From a virus: a stretch of 55,450 bases of DNA. Position numbers and translations under genes: made by a program. Below the pieces are notes generated by a model. It did not search any database. It was not told the DNA's origin and worked only from the letters and a program-made list of their open reading frames with translations. The stretch lies in the IMG/VR virus record IMGVR_UViG_3300025108_000062, positions 1-55,450 of that record. One strand, written 5' to 3'. How positions within the stretch are numbered: position 1 is the stretch's first letter; each line of letters begins with the position of its first letter. Below, in pieces: positions 48,569-55,315 of this stretch.

Positions 48569-48679
48569 ATGCAAGATAAAAAAAGGTTAGAAGAAAGACT
48601 TAAAGAGTCCCTTGAAAAAGGTCATATCAGCGAACAAGACGCTCGCGAGATCCTCAAATTGAGTGAAATTGAAGATTAA
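48569..48679 (+). CDS. 36-residue early protein
   Basis: MQDKKRLEERLKESLEKGHI then SEQDAREILKLSEIED: two amphipathic charged helices, antitoxin- or adaptor-like in size. It has a whole promoter to itself, which supports it being a real gene. Confidence 0.55.
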   Translation: MQDKKRLEERLKESLEKGHISEQDAREILKLSEIED

Positions 48680-48681
48680 TT

Positions 48682-48711
48682 GTTCAGTTGAACACCAGTA
48701 TTCATCTGAAC
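48682..48711 (+). promoter_or_regulatory. Two GTTCA..TGAAC-type elements in 18-bp tandem
   Basis: GTTCAGTTGAAC at 48682-48693 and ATTCATCTGAAC at 48700-48711, both followed by ACC; the second ends 34 nt before the -35 box at 48746. Same 18-bp period as 13102-13137. Confidence 0.62.
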
Positions 48712-48745
48712 ACCAAAAAAAAGCACATTTTTAGTAAAAAAAGTA

Positions 48746-48774
48746 TTTACAATCCGCAGAAAATAGGTTAGAAT
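48746..48774 (+). promoter_or_regulatory. Early-type promoter
   Basis: TTTACA 48746-48751, 17-nt spacer, TAGAAT 48769-48774, leader with TCAGAATCAAACAAGAAAC; ATG 24 nt beyond. Confidence 0.77.
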
Positions 48775-48798
48775 ATAATCAGAATCAAACAAGAAACT

Positions 48799-49242
48799 AT
48801 GAAAAGAAACGGCAAAAAGAACATCCAACTCCTCCGCAACCTCATTTCAACCTTCAATGGAGATATTCCACGAAAAACGGTTGTTGCTCTTGCTACTAGC
48901 AACAATCTCATCGAAAATGATACCTATCCACTCATTAAGCCTATTGCTCGAGGAAATGAGCGAGGAACATACAGCGTTGATAAGATGTTGGAACTCGCCG
49001 ACAAAATCCTCAACAAAGGTAAAAAGGCCAAGCCTAGTACAAAAAAGGCTGTCAAAAAACCTTCTCTCAAGGAAGAAATTTTGGCGATGACTCCAACTGA
49101 ATTGGTTGACGAGTCTGGAATGTTTGAGGTTGCAGCTGCAATCCACGAGGAAAAAAACTACAACAATCGAGTATGGGGAGAAGTTCCATATACTGAAGAC
49201 GACGTCAATGACGAGCTCAGCCTTATGGGAACTTACCTTTAA
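48799..49242 (+). CDS. Hypothetical early protein
   Basis: 147 residues. N-terminal KRNGKKNIQLLRNLISTFNG and IPRKTVVALATSNNLI could form a helix-turn-helix-like unit; middle is Lys-rich (KGKKAKPSTKKAVKKPS); C-terminal half acidic (YTEDDVNDELSLMGTYL). Unrecognised. Confidence 0.62.
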   Translation: MKRNGKKNIQLLRNLISTFNGDIPRKTVVALATSNNLIENDTYPLIKPIARGNERGTYSVDKMLELADKILNKGKKAKPSTKKAVKKPSLKEEILAMTPTELVDESGMFEVAAAIHEEKNYNNRVWGEVPYTEDDVNDELSLMGTYL

Positions 49243-49269
49243 TTTAAAAGATCAGATATAAAATTAGAT

Positions 49270-49485
49270 ATGAAAGAAATGAGTAAATGTTACAAGTTGA
49301 TTAAGCACTATGGATCGGATCATAGTGAGAGCGTGGTAGCGGTATCACATCAAATGGAGAAGCTTCACAAGGCTTTAAAGGTGCTTAATGTTAAAGGATG
49401 GGATGTCTTATCTGAAGATCAACTCGAATGGGCACACCAGCGAGAAGGCAACTACTTCGCAGTTGTTCCAGTCACTTACCTCTAA
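49270..49485 (+). CDS. Hypothetical early protein
   Basis: 71 residues: KCYKLIKHYGSDHSESVVAV, a helical middle and EWAHQREGNYFAVVPVTYL. Unrecognised; same transcription unit as the previous gene. Confidence 0.57.
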   Translation: MKEMSKCYKLIKHYGSDHSESVVAVSHQMEKLHKALKVLNVKGWDVLSEDQLEWAHQREGNYFAVVPVTYL

Positions 49486-49486
49486 T

Positions 49487-49675
49487 ATGAAAACAATAGA
49501 ACTAAAATACCTACTAAAAAAGGTCGCGCTCTCTCCGAAAGAGGAGCCCGTATTGATGGGCGAGATCACACTCGCTGTTAACGTGATTGAAAGAGTTAAG
49601 CACCAGAATCCGGGGCTTTATGAGAAGGTGCTGGATATGATCATGCCTGTTGAGGATGCTCCAATTGGTGAGTAA
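49487..49675 (+). CDS. Hypothetical early protein
   Basis: 62 residues starting MKTIELKYLLKKVALSPKEE, helical throughout. ATG 49487 chosen because the upstream in-frame ATG lies inside the previous gene. Unrecognised. Confidence 0.55.
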   Translation: MKTIELKYLLKKVALSPKEEPVLMGEITLAVNVIERVKHQNPGLYEKVLDMIMPVEDAPIGE

Positions 49676-49711
49676 AGATTGAAAAAAAGCACATTTTTAG
49701 TAAAAAAAGTA

Positions 49712-49740
49712 TTTACAATCCGCAAAAAATAGGTTAGAAT
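49712..49740 (+). promoter_or_regulatory. Early-type promoter
   Basis: TTTACA 49712-49717, 17-nt spacer, TAGAAT 49735-49740, leader TCAGAATCAAGCAAGAAAC; ATG 29 nt beyond. UP-like ATTTTTAGTAAAAAAAG precedes it. Confidence 0.77.
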
Positions 49741-49769
49741 ATAATCAGAATCAAGCAAGAAACCACATT

Positions 49770-50252
49770 ATGACTACCACAGCTACAGAAAAATTCACCC
49801 AGATTTTCACTCAAATCCACGAAAATTATGGTTCACATGATTGGGATGGATCTGGCGAATGCCCGAACCATTGGAAACCTAAAGGAGGCACGACGTATAT
49901 CCTCGCGGAAGATGTTGATGTTGATGCCTTTATCAAAGCTATTGAAAGCGAAGACGACTATTTTACGGAAAAAGTTAGACACCAGGAAGTTGTTGAAGAC
50001 CCATACGAAAATGTTGAGTCTTGGGATCCACCAACATGGGTTACGAGTGCAGAAGATGGTTTCTTCCTTGACATCACGCAAACGGCTGAAACCAGCTCTT
50101 TACACCCAAAAATCGCTGTAAAAAAGTCTGTCACATGTCTTAATTTTGAGGGCTATTACAACCATCTTGAAACAGTGTACACTACGGTTGATGGAGAAAT
50201 TCTCGGATCGTCTAAAATTGAAGCTTGGCTCAAAGCAAATCCTTCTCGATAA
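49770..50252 (+). CDS. Hypothetical early protein
   Basis: 160 residues: HENYGSHDWDGSGECPNHWK, GGTTYILAEDVDVDAFIKAI, SWDPPTWVTSAEDGFFLDIT. Acidic, Trp-rich, unrecognised. First gene of its unit; host-takeover role would be a guess. Confidence 0.62.
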   Translation: MTTTATEKFTQIFTQIHENYGSHDWDGSGECPNHWKPKGGTTYILAEDVDVDAFIKAIESEDDYFTEKVRHQEVVEDPYENVESWDPPTWVTSAEDGFFLDITQTAETSSLHPKIAVKKSVTCLNFEGYYNHLETVYTTVDGEILGSSKIEAWLKANPSR

Positions 50253-50280
50253 TTAAAGTCTAATTATCTGCAAAAAAATA

Positions 50281-50309
50281 TGTACAACTACCATTTTTTA
50301 TGGTAGAAT
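50281..50309 (+). promoter_or_regulatory. Early-type promoter
   Basis: TGTACA 50281-50286, 17-nt spacer, TAGAAT 50304-50309; ATG 29 nt beyond. Confidence 0.73.
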
Positions 50310-50338
50310 ACTATCAGAAACAAAAAACAAACTATATT

Positions 50339-50728
50339 ATGAAACTAAGTCAATTCGATAAGTCGTCAGTAAAAGAAATCAGGGTAGCTATGGATGCTGC
50401 TCTCGCAAAAGTAGAAAAGCAGTATGGAATTAAGATTTCTACAGGAAACGCTAGGTTCTCTGAAGAGGAGATTGTTTTTAAGGTTAAAGCTAACGCCATT
50501 GATACTAGCGGAAACGTAAAAACTAAGGAAGCTAAAGCATGGGAGACGATTCGACACGCTATTGGACTAGGAAATTTGTCAGTAGGTGATGATATTAAAG
50601 TCCAAGATAAGTTTTTTGCATTAAAAGGCTATAACAGCAGAGCCCGAAAATCACCTATTGAAATTGAAGATTACAACGGCCGAGCATACAAAATTTCAGT
50701 TGATACGCTAAAATTATTCAACAAGTAA
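50339..50728 (+). CDS. Hypothetical early protein
   Basis: 129 residues. VKEIRVAMDAALAKVEKQYG, ISTGNARFSEEEIVFKVKAN, AIGLGNLSVGDDIKVQDKFF and ALKGYNSRARKSPIEIEDYN. The C-terminal half reads as a small beta-barrel. Pattern occurs in several phages from memory, function unknown. ATG in ACTATATTATG. Confidence 0.65.
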   Translation: MKLSQFDKSSVKEIRVAMDAALAKVEKQYGIKISTGNARFSEEEIVFKVKANAIDTSGNVKTKEAKAWETIRHAIGLGNLSVGDDIKVQDKFFALKGYNSRARKSPIEIEDYNGRAYKISVDTLKLFNK

Positions 50729-50755
50729 AAAAACAAAAAGTAGAAAAAATATATT

Positions 50756-51580
50756 ATGGGATTCTTTAAACAAATTGACACACTTGATCAGGTACCGCAA
50801 TTCAACGTTGAAAAGGTAAAAGTTTTTGACGCAAATAATCGCGAAATTCCTAACACTTATTCACTTCAGCGAGGTGATAATAACGAACATTTAGGTATGG
50901 TTAAGGAAAACTATCGACCAATCCAAATGGATGAAATGATTGATATCCTTAGCACTGCTTCAAAAAATGTTGGCGATATTAATCATGTTGCTTATGCATT
51001 CGCTAGGAAAGGTCGACAAGTCGTCATTCAATCTAAATTGGCTGAAGATATTAACGTTGACGGTGATATCTTGAAGCCATATTTTTACACTGTTATTGAT
51101 AACAGTGGTAAAGGTTCTAATAAAACTATTCCTTCAACTGAGAGAATTGCTTGTATGAATGCGTTTCATTTAATTAAATCTGATGCTTCAAACCGAAGTT
51201 TGCATAACACTAACTTCGATCATAAGGTTGAAGCAATGACTGATAATATTGTCAACTCAGTAAATAGAGCTAGACAGTTTAGCTCAGTTATTGAAAGACT
51301 AAAGGGTTTATCGTATACTAGAAAAGATATGGAAAACCTATCTGAAAATCTTATTCCAGTAAAAAAGGATGAGTCTACAAACCGAGTGAATAAAAGAGCA
51401 GAGCTTCTGCATCTATTTAGCAGAGGTCTTGGAAACTCAGGCCGCACTAGGTGGGATGCGCTTAATGCTATTACTGAATACGAAACGCACAAAGGTAAAA
51501 AGACACCTGAAAAACTTGTGCATGAGCTTACCGTTTCTAACACTCTTTCAAAAAGAGGTTTTGAAATTCTAGCTGCTTAA
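50756..51580 (+). CDS. DUF932-family protein
   Basis: 274 residues. Matches DUF932 (phage/plasmid-like protein) by HLGMVKENYRPIQMDEMIDI, a beta-rich mid-domain with STERIACMNAFHLI, and GLGNSGRTRWDALNAITEYE then THKGKKTPE near the C-terminus. Function of the family is unknown though common on plasmids and phages. SD-less TATATTATG start. Confidence 0.87.
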   Translation: MGFFKQIDTLDQVPQFNVEKVKVFDANNREIPNTYSLQRGDNNEHLGMVKENYRPIQMDEMIDILSTASKNVGDINHVAYAFARKGRQVVIQSKLAEDINVDGDILKPYFYTVIDNSGKGSNKTIPSTERIACMNAFHLIKSDASNRSLHNTNFDHKVEAMTDNIVNSVNRARQFSSVIERLKGLSYTRKDMENLSENLIPVKKDESTNRVNKRAELLHLFSRGLGNSGRTRWDALNAITEYETHKGKKTPEKLVHELTVSNTLSKRGFEILAA

Positions 51581-51582
51581 TT

Positions 51583-51684
51583 ATGGAACACGAAACTATT
51601 ATAGAAGCTATTAGTTTTATATTGAAACTAATCCTAGGTGGCTTAAGTTGTTTAGCTATAGGCACCTTTTTAATGGCAGTATAA
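51583..51684 (+). CDS. 33-residue membrane peptide
   Basis: MEHETIIEAISFILKLILGG then LSCLAIGTFLMAV: almost wholly hydrophobic after residue 9, one membrane span. Ends 6 nt before tRNA-Leu. Confidence 0.45.
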   Translation: MEHETIIEAISFILKLILGGLSCLAIGTFLMAV

Positions 51685-51690
51685 AAACAT

Positions 51691-51776
51691 GGCTCGGTGG
51701 CGGAATTGGTAGACGCTGTGGATTTAAAATCCATTGATCCTAGATCGTGCGGGTTCGATCCCCGCCCGAGCTACCA
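51691..51776 (+). tRNA. tRNA-Leu (anticodon TAA)
   Basis: Class II tRNA: acceptor GGCTCGG/CCGAGCT (first pair G-T), anticodon stem TGGA-TTTAAAA-TCCA, long variable arm, T-arm GCGGG-TTCGATC-CCCGC and encoded CCA at 51774-51776. Confidence 0.95.
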
Positions 51777-51801
51777 TTAAAAAAAACATTAATAAAAATT
51801 T

Positions 51802-51960
51802 ATGAACGAAATTAATCATTCACCAGAACTAATCGATTATTGCATTGATAATAAGCTAACATTTGCTGAAGGATATGCAGCAATGATTGAACAAAAGCTT
51901 TCCAAGCTTGAAGAAGATCTACGCGATTTACGACGGGATATTGAATTTAGTATCGATTAA
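51802..51960 (+). CDS. 52-residue hypothetical protein between two tRNAs
   Basis: NEINHSPELIDYCIDNKLTF then AEGYAAMIEQKLSKLEEDLR, ending RRDIEFSID; C-terminal coiled-coil helix. Unrecognised. Confidence 0.5.
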   Translation: MNEINHSPELIDYCIDNKLTFAEGYAAMIEQKLSKLEEDLRDLRRDIEFSID

Positions 51961-51966
51961 TAAAAT

Positions 51967-52042
51967 GCGCTTGTAGCTCAGTGGTTAGAGCAGGGGTCTC
52001 ATAAACCCTTGGTCGCTGGTTCGAGTCCAGCCGGGCGCACCA
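51967..52042 (+). tRNA. tRNA with CAT anticodon, probably Ile2 (lysidine type)
   Basis: Acceptor GCGCTTG/CGGGCGC, D-arm TAGCTCAGTGGTTAGAGC, anticodon loop CTCATAA, T-arm GCTGG-TTCGAGT-CCAGC, CCA at 52040-52042. The D- and T-arm sequences resemble E. coli tRNA-Ile2 more than elongator tRNA-Met; if so it reads ATA after lysidine modification. Met remains the alternative. Confidence 0.92.
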
Positions 52043-52050
52043 TTTAAATG

Positions 52051-52058
52051 TATAAATA
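52051..52058 (+). promoter_or_regulatory. T4-type late promoter box
   Basis: Perfect TATAAATA, 6 nt before ATG 52065, leaving essentially no leader. Confidence 0.6.
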
Positions 52059-52064
52059 AATTAT

Positions 52065-53303
52065 ATGAAAGCGACAGATAAGATCAGCAAAATAATCGAA
52101 AATCTTCAAGATTCCATCAAAGAATTAGAAGGGCTGAAAACCGCTATTCCAAAAGCAGAAGAAGTTTCTAGTGCAGAATACAGCAGTGCTGAATCTAGTG
52201 CTGAATCCAAACCTACCAAGCAAAGAGGGACATGGCCATGTCCCAAACCTACCCAGGGTTTTTTTTCTCGTGGCTTAACCAAATCATGGCCAAGCTTCAA
52301 ATATCTCTCAGGGGAGATCGTAGGAAATCTGACGAAAACTCGGACAATGGCGTTAGATGACTTTAACGTCATTCACTCACTTGGTTATAAGTCTGACATG
52401 CACATTAAAACTGATACGCTTTTAGGGAGCATATCACGCGAGATGCCAGGCCATAAAGGCTTCATTGGTACAGTAGACGCGTCTAACGGAATTACATATT
52501 TCATGCCTGCTTACTCAACTTCTATCGGCAAATTAGAAAGACAAACTGGCAAACTTACTCTCGAAAACAAATTTCCTTCAACACCTCAAGTTAGATCTGG
52601 AGCTGAAGGAAAGAACGGTGTCATTTATATGCCATCCTATACTAGAACTCTTAAAATATACACCTACGATACTAAGACTGGAGAGACTACATCATTTACT
52701 CCTGAAAAACCTAAACGAAGTGGAATTGGTGGTTGCAACCATATTTGGGGAGCAGCTACAGATAAAAAAGGAGAGATTTACATGCCTCAAGTTCTAGGTT
52801 CTAGTGTTGCTAAGATTGATAAGAATGGTGTTTTTAAATACCTTGAAGGTCCTCCTGCTACTTCTGGAGTTTCCGGATGGACCCACAAATATGTCGGAGC
52901 AATTTATGTTGAAGCCGTTGATAAAGTATTCTGTTTACCAAGATGTGGTAAAAAAATCTTAATCATTAATTGTGTTGACGACACATACGAAGAAGTTGAC
53001 CTTCCAGCAGATTATTTGAAGGTGGCAAACAAGAATAAAAACTTTCACGGATTTTTAGGGCCTGATGGTTGGGTTTACAGCGCTTTCTGGGCTGACACCA
53101 AATGCTTTAGGATTAATCCGCACACCAATGAAATTCAGTGGAAAGATTACGAATACGAATTTATGGATGGACACCCAACAGTCAAAGCAGGATCAGGAAT
53201 CATGAGTCTTGGAACCGGATATTCTACAGCAGCACTAGTCAAAAACAAGAGTGTATACCTCGGCTTAGCTGGTACTTCAAGAGCTATTAAGCTCGAGTTC
53301 TAA
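52065..53303 (+). CDS. Late beta-propeller protein
   Basis: 412 residues. A coiled N-terminus (ISKIIENLQDSIKELEGLK) and a Ser/Ala/Glu linker (AEYSSAESSAES) precede repeated blades such as GTVDASNGITYFMPAYSTSI, GKNGVIYMPSYTRTLKIYTY, DKKGEIYMPQVLGSSVAKID and GPDGWVYSAFWADTKCFRIN, a YVTN/SMP-30-like six- or seven-bladed propeller. The late box suggests a virion or assembly product; a receptor-binding or tail accessory role is possible. An unusual hairpin plus T8 lies inside codons 55-68. Confidence 0.75.
   Translation: MKATDKISKIIENLQDSIKELEGLKTAIPKAEEVSSAEYSSAESSAESKPTKQRGTWPCPKPTQGFFSRGLTKSWPSFKYLSGEIVGNLTKTRTMALDDFNVIHSLGYKSDMHIKTDTLLGSISREMPGHKGFIGTVDASNGITYFMPAYSTSIGKLERQTGKLTLENKFPSTPQVRSGAEGKNGVIYMPSYTRTLKIYTYDTKTGETTSFTPEKPKRSGIGGCNHIWGAATDKKGEIYMPQVLGSSVAKIDKNGVFKYLEGPPATSGVSGWTHKYVGAIYVEAVDKVFCLPRCGKKILIINCVDDTYEEVDLPADYLKVANKNKNFHGFLGPDGWVYSAFWADTKCFRINPHTNEIQWKDYEYEFMDGHPTVKAGSGIMSLGTGYSTAALVKNKSVYLGLAGTSRAIKLEF
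52227..52267 (+). other. Intragenic hairpins with T-run (terminator-like)
   Basis: Perfect 18-nt palindrome GGGACATGGCCATGTCCC at 52227-52244, immediately followed by AAACC (52245-52249)/GGTTT and a run of eight Ts (52259-52266). It looks like a terminator but lies in an open reading frame. Confidence 0.5.
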
Positions 53304-53304
53304 A

Positions 53305-53517
53305 ATGAAAAGCTACAAACAATTTTACAAAATAGCAAGAGATCGAGGTTTTTCGTGTGAACCTGTTGCAAACACACCAGAGTTTAGTCACGCAGAAGAA
53401 GCTTTAGTATATTGGAAGTATAACGCAAAAAGAATTCACGACAGCAATTTTTACAACGATCCGACAGTTTTAATTAGACGAGAGGTGCATACTGTTATTG
53501 AGAAACAACTTGATTAA
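53305..53517 (+). CDS. Hypothetical protein with MKSYKQF start
   Basis: 70 residues, 1 nt after the propeller stop. MKSYKQFYKIARDRGFSCEP recalls the F-K-x-F leaders of packaged proteins but lacks the cleavage Glu. Rest helical. Stop overlaps the next ATG. Confidence 0.6.
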   Translation: MKSYKQFYKIARDRGFSCEPVANTPEFSHAEEALVYWKYNAKRIHDSNFYNDPTVLIRREVHTVIEKQLD

Positions 53518-53675
53518 TGAATAAATTATGGAGAATATGGTGTAAAACTATGGGAGAAAAGGTGAGTGCAGATTCACGAGAAGCCGACATCGCTGCTCTT
53601 ATTAGAACCTTTTGGTGGTTTGTGCATATTACAACATGCGGTTTTATCATCGCAAATACAATTAGACACTGGTAA
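53517..53675 (+). CDS. Small conserved membrane protein
   Basis: 52 residues: MNKLWRIWCKTMGEKVSADS, READIAALIRTFWWFVHITT, then CGFIIANTIRHW. The MNKLWRIW..LGEK..D.READI.A..RT pattern is one I recall from many marine T4-like phages as a one-span membrane protein. Overlaps the preceding stop by one base. Confidence 0.7.
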   Translation: MNKLWRIWCKTMGEKVSADSREADIAALIRTFWWFVHITTCGFIIANTIRHW

Positions 53676-53678
53676 ATT

Positions 53679-53828
53679 ATGTTTGAAAATTTTCACTTAG
53701 ACGACTTAGGTCGCATCACATACAGAATTGTCCGAAGATTTGGATATACCGAAGAATGGTGGTTTGAATACGACGAAAAAGGTACTAAAACGTGCACTAA
53801 GTATATTAAGGAGCATAAACCTTTTTAG
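53679..53828 (+). CDS. Hypothetical small protein
   Basis: 49 residues: MFENFHLDDLGRITYRIVRR then FGYTEEWWFEYDEKGTKTC. Aromatic, beta-rich. Unrecognised. Confidence 0.52.
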   Translation: MFENFHLDDLGRITYRIVRRFGYTEEWWFEYDEKGTKTCTKYIKEHKPF

Positions 53829-53837
53829 AGGTTAATT

Positions 53838-53871
53838 GTTCAAATGAACACCAAAATCTGTATTACAGATT
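53838..53871 (+). promoter_or_regulatory. Both early palindromes side by side
   Basis: GTTCAAATGAAC at 53838-53849 followed by ACC, then AATCTGTATTACAGATT at 53855-53871, which ends 30 nt before the -35 box at 53902. This is the only place where both element types occur together. The gap 53829-53959 holds no ORF I can support. Confidence 0.6.
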
Positions 53872-53901
53872 AAAAAAAGTGCATTTTTTGTAAAAAAAGT
53901 A

Positions 53902-53930
53902 TGTACAGTAGTCATTTTTTATGGTAGAAT
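53902..53930 (+). promoter_or_regulatory. Early-type promoter
   Basis: TGTACA 53902-53907, 17-nt spacer, TAGAAT 53925-53930, behind ATTTTTTGTAAAAAAAG; leader with AAGCAAGAAAC; ATG 29 nt beyond. Confidence 0.77.
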
Positions 53931-53959
53931 ATTACTAGAATAAAGCAAGAAACTACCAT

Positions 53960-54172
53960 ATGACCAAAGAAATTGAAGAGTGGAAAAAACTCAGACAGGA
54001 AAAAATTGAAATCGCCCAGAAAGTTTACGCAATCGTAAATTATAATCTTCCTCCAGATGACGATGCTGGAACAATTCAAAATGTGGTAAACCTCGTCGAC
54101 GACCTTAACGATTACGTAAAACACTTAACTGAAATCGACCCAGTCATCGATCAACGAGTACTTTCTATATAA
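53960..54172 (+). CDS. Small early protein, paralogue of 43417-43614
   Basis: 70 residues: EIEEWKKLRQEKIEIAQKVY then NYNLPPDDDAGTIQNVVNLV and DDLNDYVKHL. Shares the helix-(N/H)xxPPxxDDxGxxxNxxNLxxDL pattern with the 43417 product. Unknown function. Confidence 0.63.
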   Translation: MTKEIEEWKKLRQEKIEIAQKVYAIVNYNLPPDDDAGTIQNVVNLVDDLNDYVKHLTEIDPVIDQRVLSI

Positions 54173-54173
54173 T

Positions 54174-54857
54174 ATGAAAAACACACTAATTATTATTACT
54201 GCTATTATCGCAGCTGGTTTTTATTTCGACCGAAAACCAAAAGTCATTGAGACCGTAAAAGAAATTGAGACTATTAGGGAAATGACTCCTCTTCTCGTTA
54301 AGCCAAATTTTATTTACGTAAATCATTCTATTGAAATGCGTGTTAGAAAAGAACCTCTGCTTGTTAAACCAAATGTTGTTCCTTTAAAACCTAAACCTAA
54401 TTACGATTTTCACAATGAAATGTTGAAAGGCGTTAAATTTTTTGAAGGATTCAAAAGTAAATCATACTACTGTTGTGCTGGTGTTAAGACTATTGGTTAT
54501 GGGTGTACAGACAAAAAAATTGTTAATATTGGAGTGATTACTCAAGATAAAGCTTCTGCTCTTTTATTAAATGAATTACGTTCTGTACGTGAGAAAGTGA
54601 AAAAGGAAGTTAAAGTGCCACTAACTGAATATCAGCTGTGTGCTCTTACTTCTTTTACATACAACTTAGGCCTTACTAATCTCAAAGAATTGATTAATAG
54701 CCCTAACCGTCTTAACGATGGAAACTATAAAAGTGTAGAAAAAATCATGCCTCTTTATCGTAATGCAGCTGGCAAAATTAAAAAAGGTTTAGTTAAGCGG
54801 AGAGCTTGGGAAGTTTCTTTGTGGAATGGTGAGCCGAATTGTTTAATTACACACTAA
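54174..54857 (+). CDS. GH24 endolysin with N-terminal signal-anchor
   Basis: 227 residues. N-terminal KNTLIIITAIIAAGFYFDRK is a signal-anchor-release-type span. The lysozyme domain begins near residue 85: FFEGFKSKSYYCCAGVKTIG with catalytic Glu, GYGCTDK, then PLTEYQLCALTSFTYNLGLT and IKKGLVKRRAWEVSLW, as in T4-lysozyme/RrrD-like muramidases. Cleaves peptidoglycan; the anchor would hold it inactive in the membrane until depolarisation. Transcribed behind an early-type promoter together with a small early gene, which is unusual for lysis. Confidence 0.88.
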   Translation: MKNTLIIITAIIAAGFYFDRKPKVIETVKEIETIREMTPLLVKPNFIYVNHSIEMRVRKEPLLVKPNVVPLKPKPNYDFHNEMLKGVKFFEGFKSKSYYCCAGVKTIGYGCTDKKIVNIGVITQDKASALLLNELRSVREKVKKEVKVPLTEYQLCALTSFTYNLGLTNLKELINSPNRLNDGNYKSVEKIMPLYRNAAGKIKKGLVKRRAWEVSLWNGEPNCLITH

Positions 54858-54865
54858 ATTAGAAT

Positions 54866-55009
54866 ATGATTATAAAAAAAGGAGATTTTACAGGATATGG
54901 TGTGGTTACTATGGTAGCTCACTGGGGATTTATTGCAGTATCTAAAGATGGAAAAGTTACTGTAAAGACTAATCCCGATTGGGATGATTGGTACAAGCAA
55001 GGACGTTAA
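54866..55009 (+). CDS. Hypothetical small protein
   Basis: 47 residues: MIIKKGDFTGYGVVTMVAHW then GFIAVSKDGKVTVKTNPDWD. Compact beta pattern. Unrecognised; follows the endolysin by 8 nt. Confidence 0.5.
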   Translation: MIIKKGDFTGYGVVTMVAHWGFIAVSKDGKVTVKTNPDWDDWYKQGR

Positions 55010-55012
55010 GAT

Positions 55013-55267
55013 ATGAAGCAAGTAGTAAAATCTCGATATGGAGACTCTAGAATTTTCTTTTGTGAAGATTCTAAATGGTATGTAGATCTTAAAGAAACTC
55101 GCTTTGTAAGATTTATAGGAGAGGGTGATGATATAGATGCAATTGATCCCGATGGAGGTCCTTATATCGCTATAGGGTATAAGCTAAGTGATATAGCTAC
55201 TTTCCTTCCTGATACAACAATCTCTAAGCTTAATAGAATTAAACCGGGTACGTACCAATTAACTTAA
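55013..55267 (+). CDS. Hypothetical protein
   Basis: 84 residues: KQVVKSRYGDSRIFFCEDSK, VDLKETRFVRFIGEGDDIDA, YIAIGYKLSDIATFLPDTTI. Beta-rich, unrecognised. Confidence 0.57.
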   Translation: MKQVVKSRYGDSRIFFCEDSKWYVDLKETRFVRFIGEGDDIDAIDPDGGPYIAIGYKLSDIATFLPDTTISKLNRIKPGTYQLT

Positions 55268-55315
55268 TTAAATTATGAAGTTATTATTTTTTACACTTGT
55301 TATCTAATTTTTATC

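Noticed and set aside
48485-53871. AATCTGTAATACAGATT and GTTCATTTGAAC as factor-independent terminators
   Set aside because: No T-run follows on either strand and the loops would be only 2-3 nt; placement relative to promoters fits operators better.
55275-55307. 10-codon ORF before the last gene
   Set aside because: Too short and without support; possibly just a leader.
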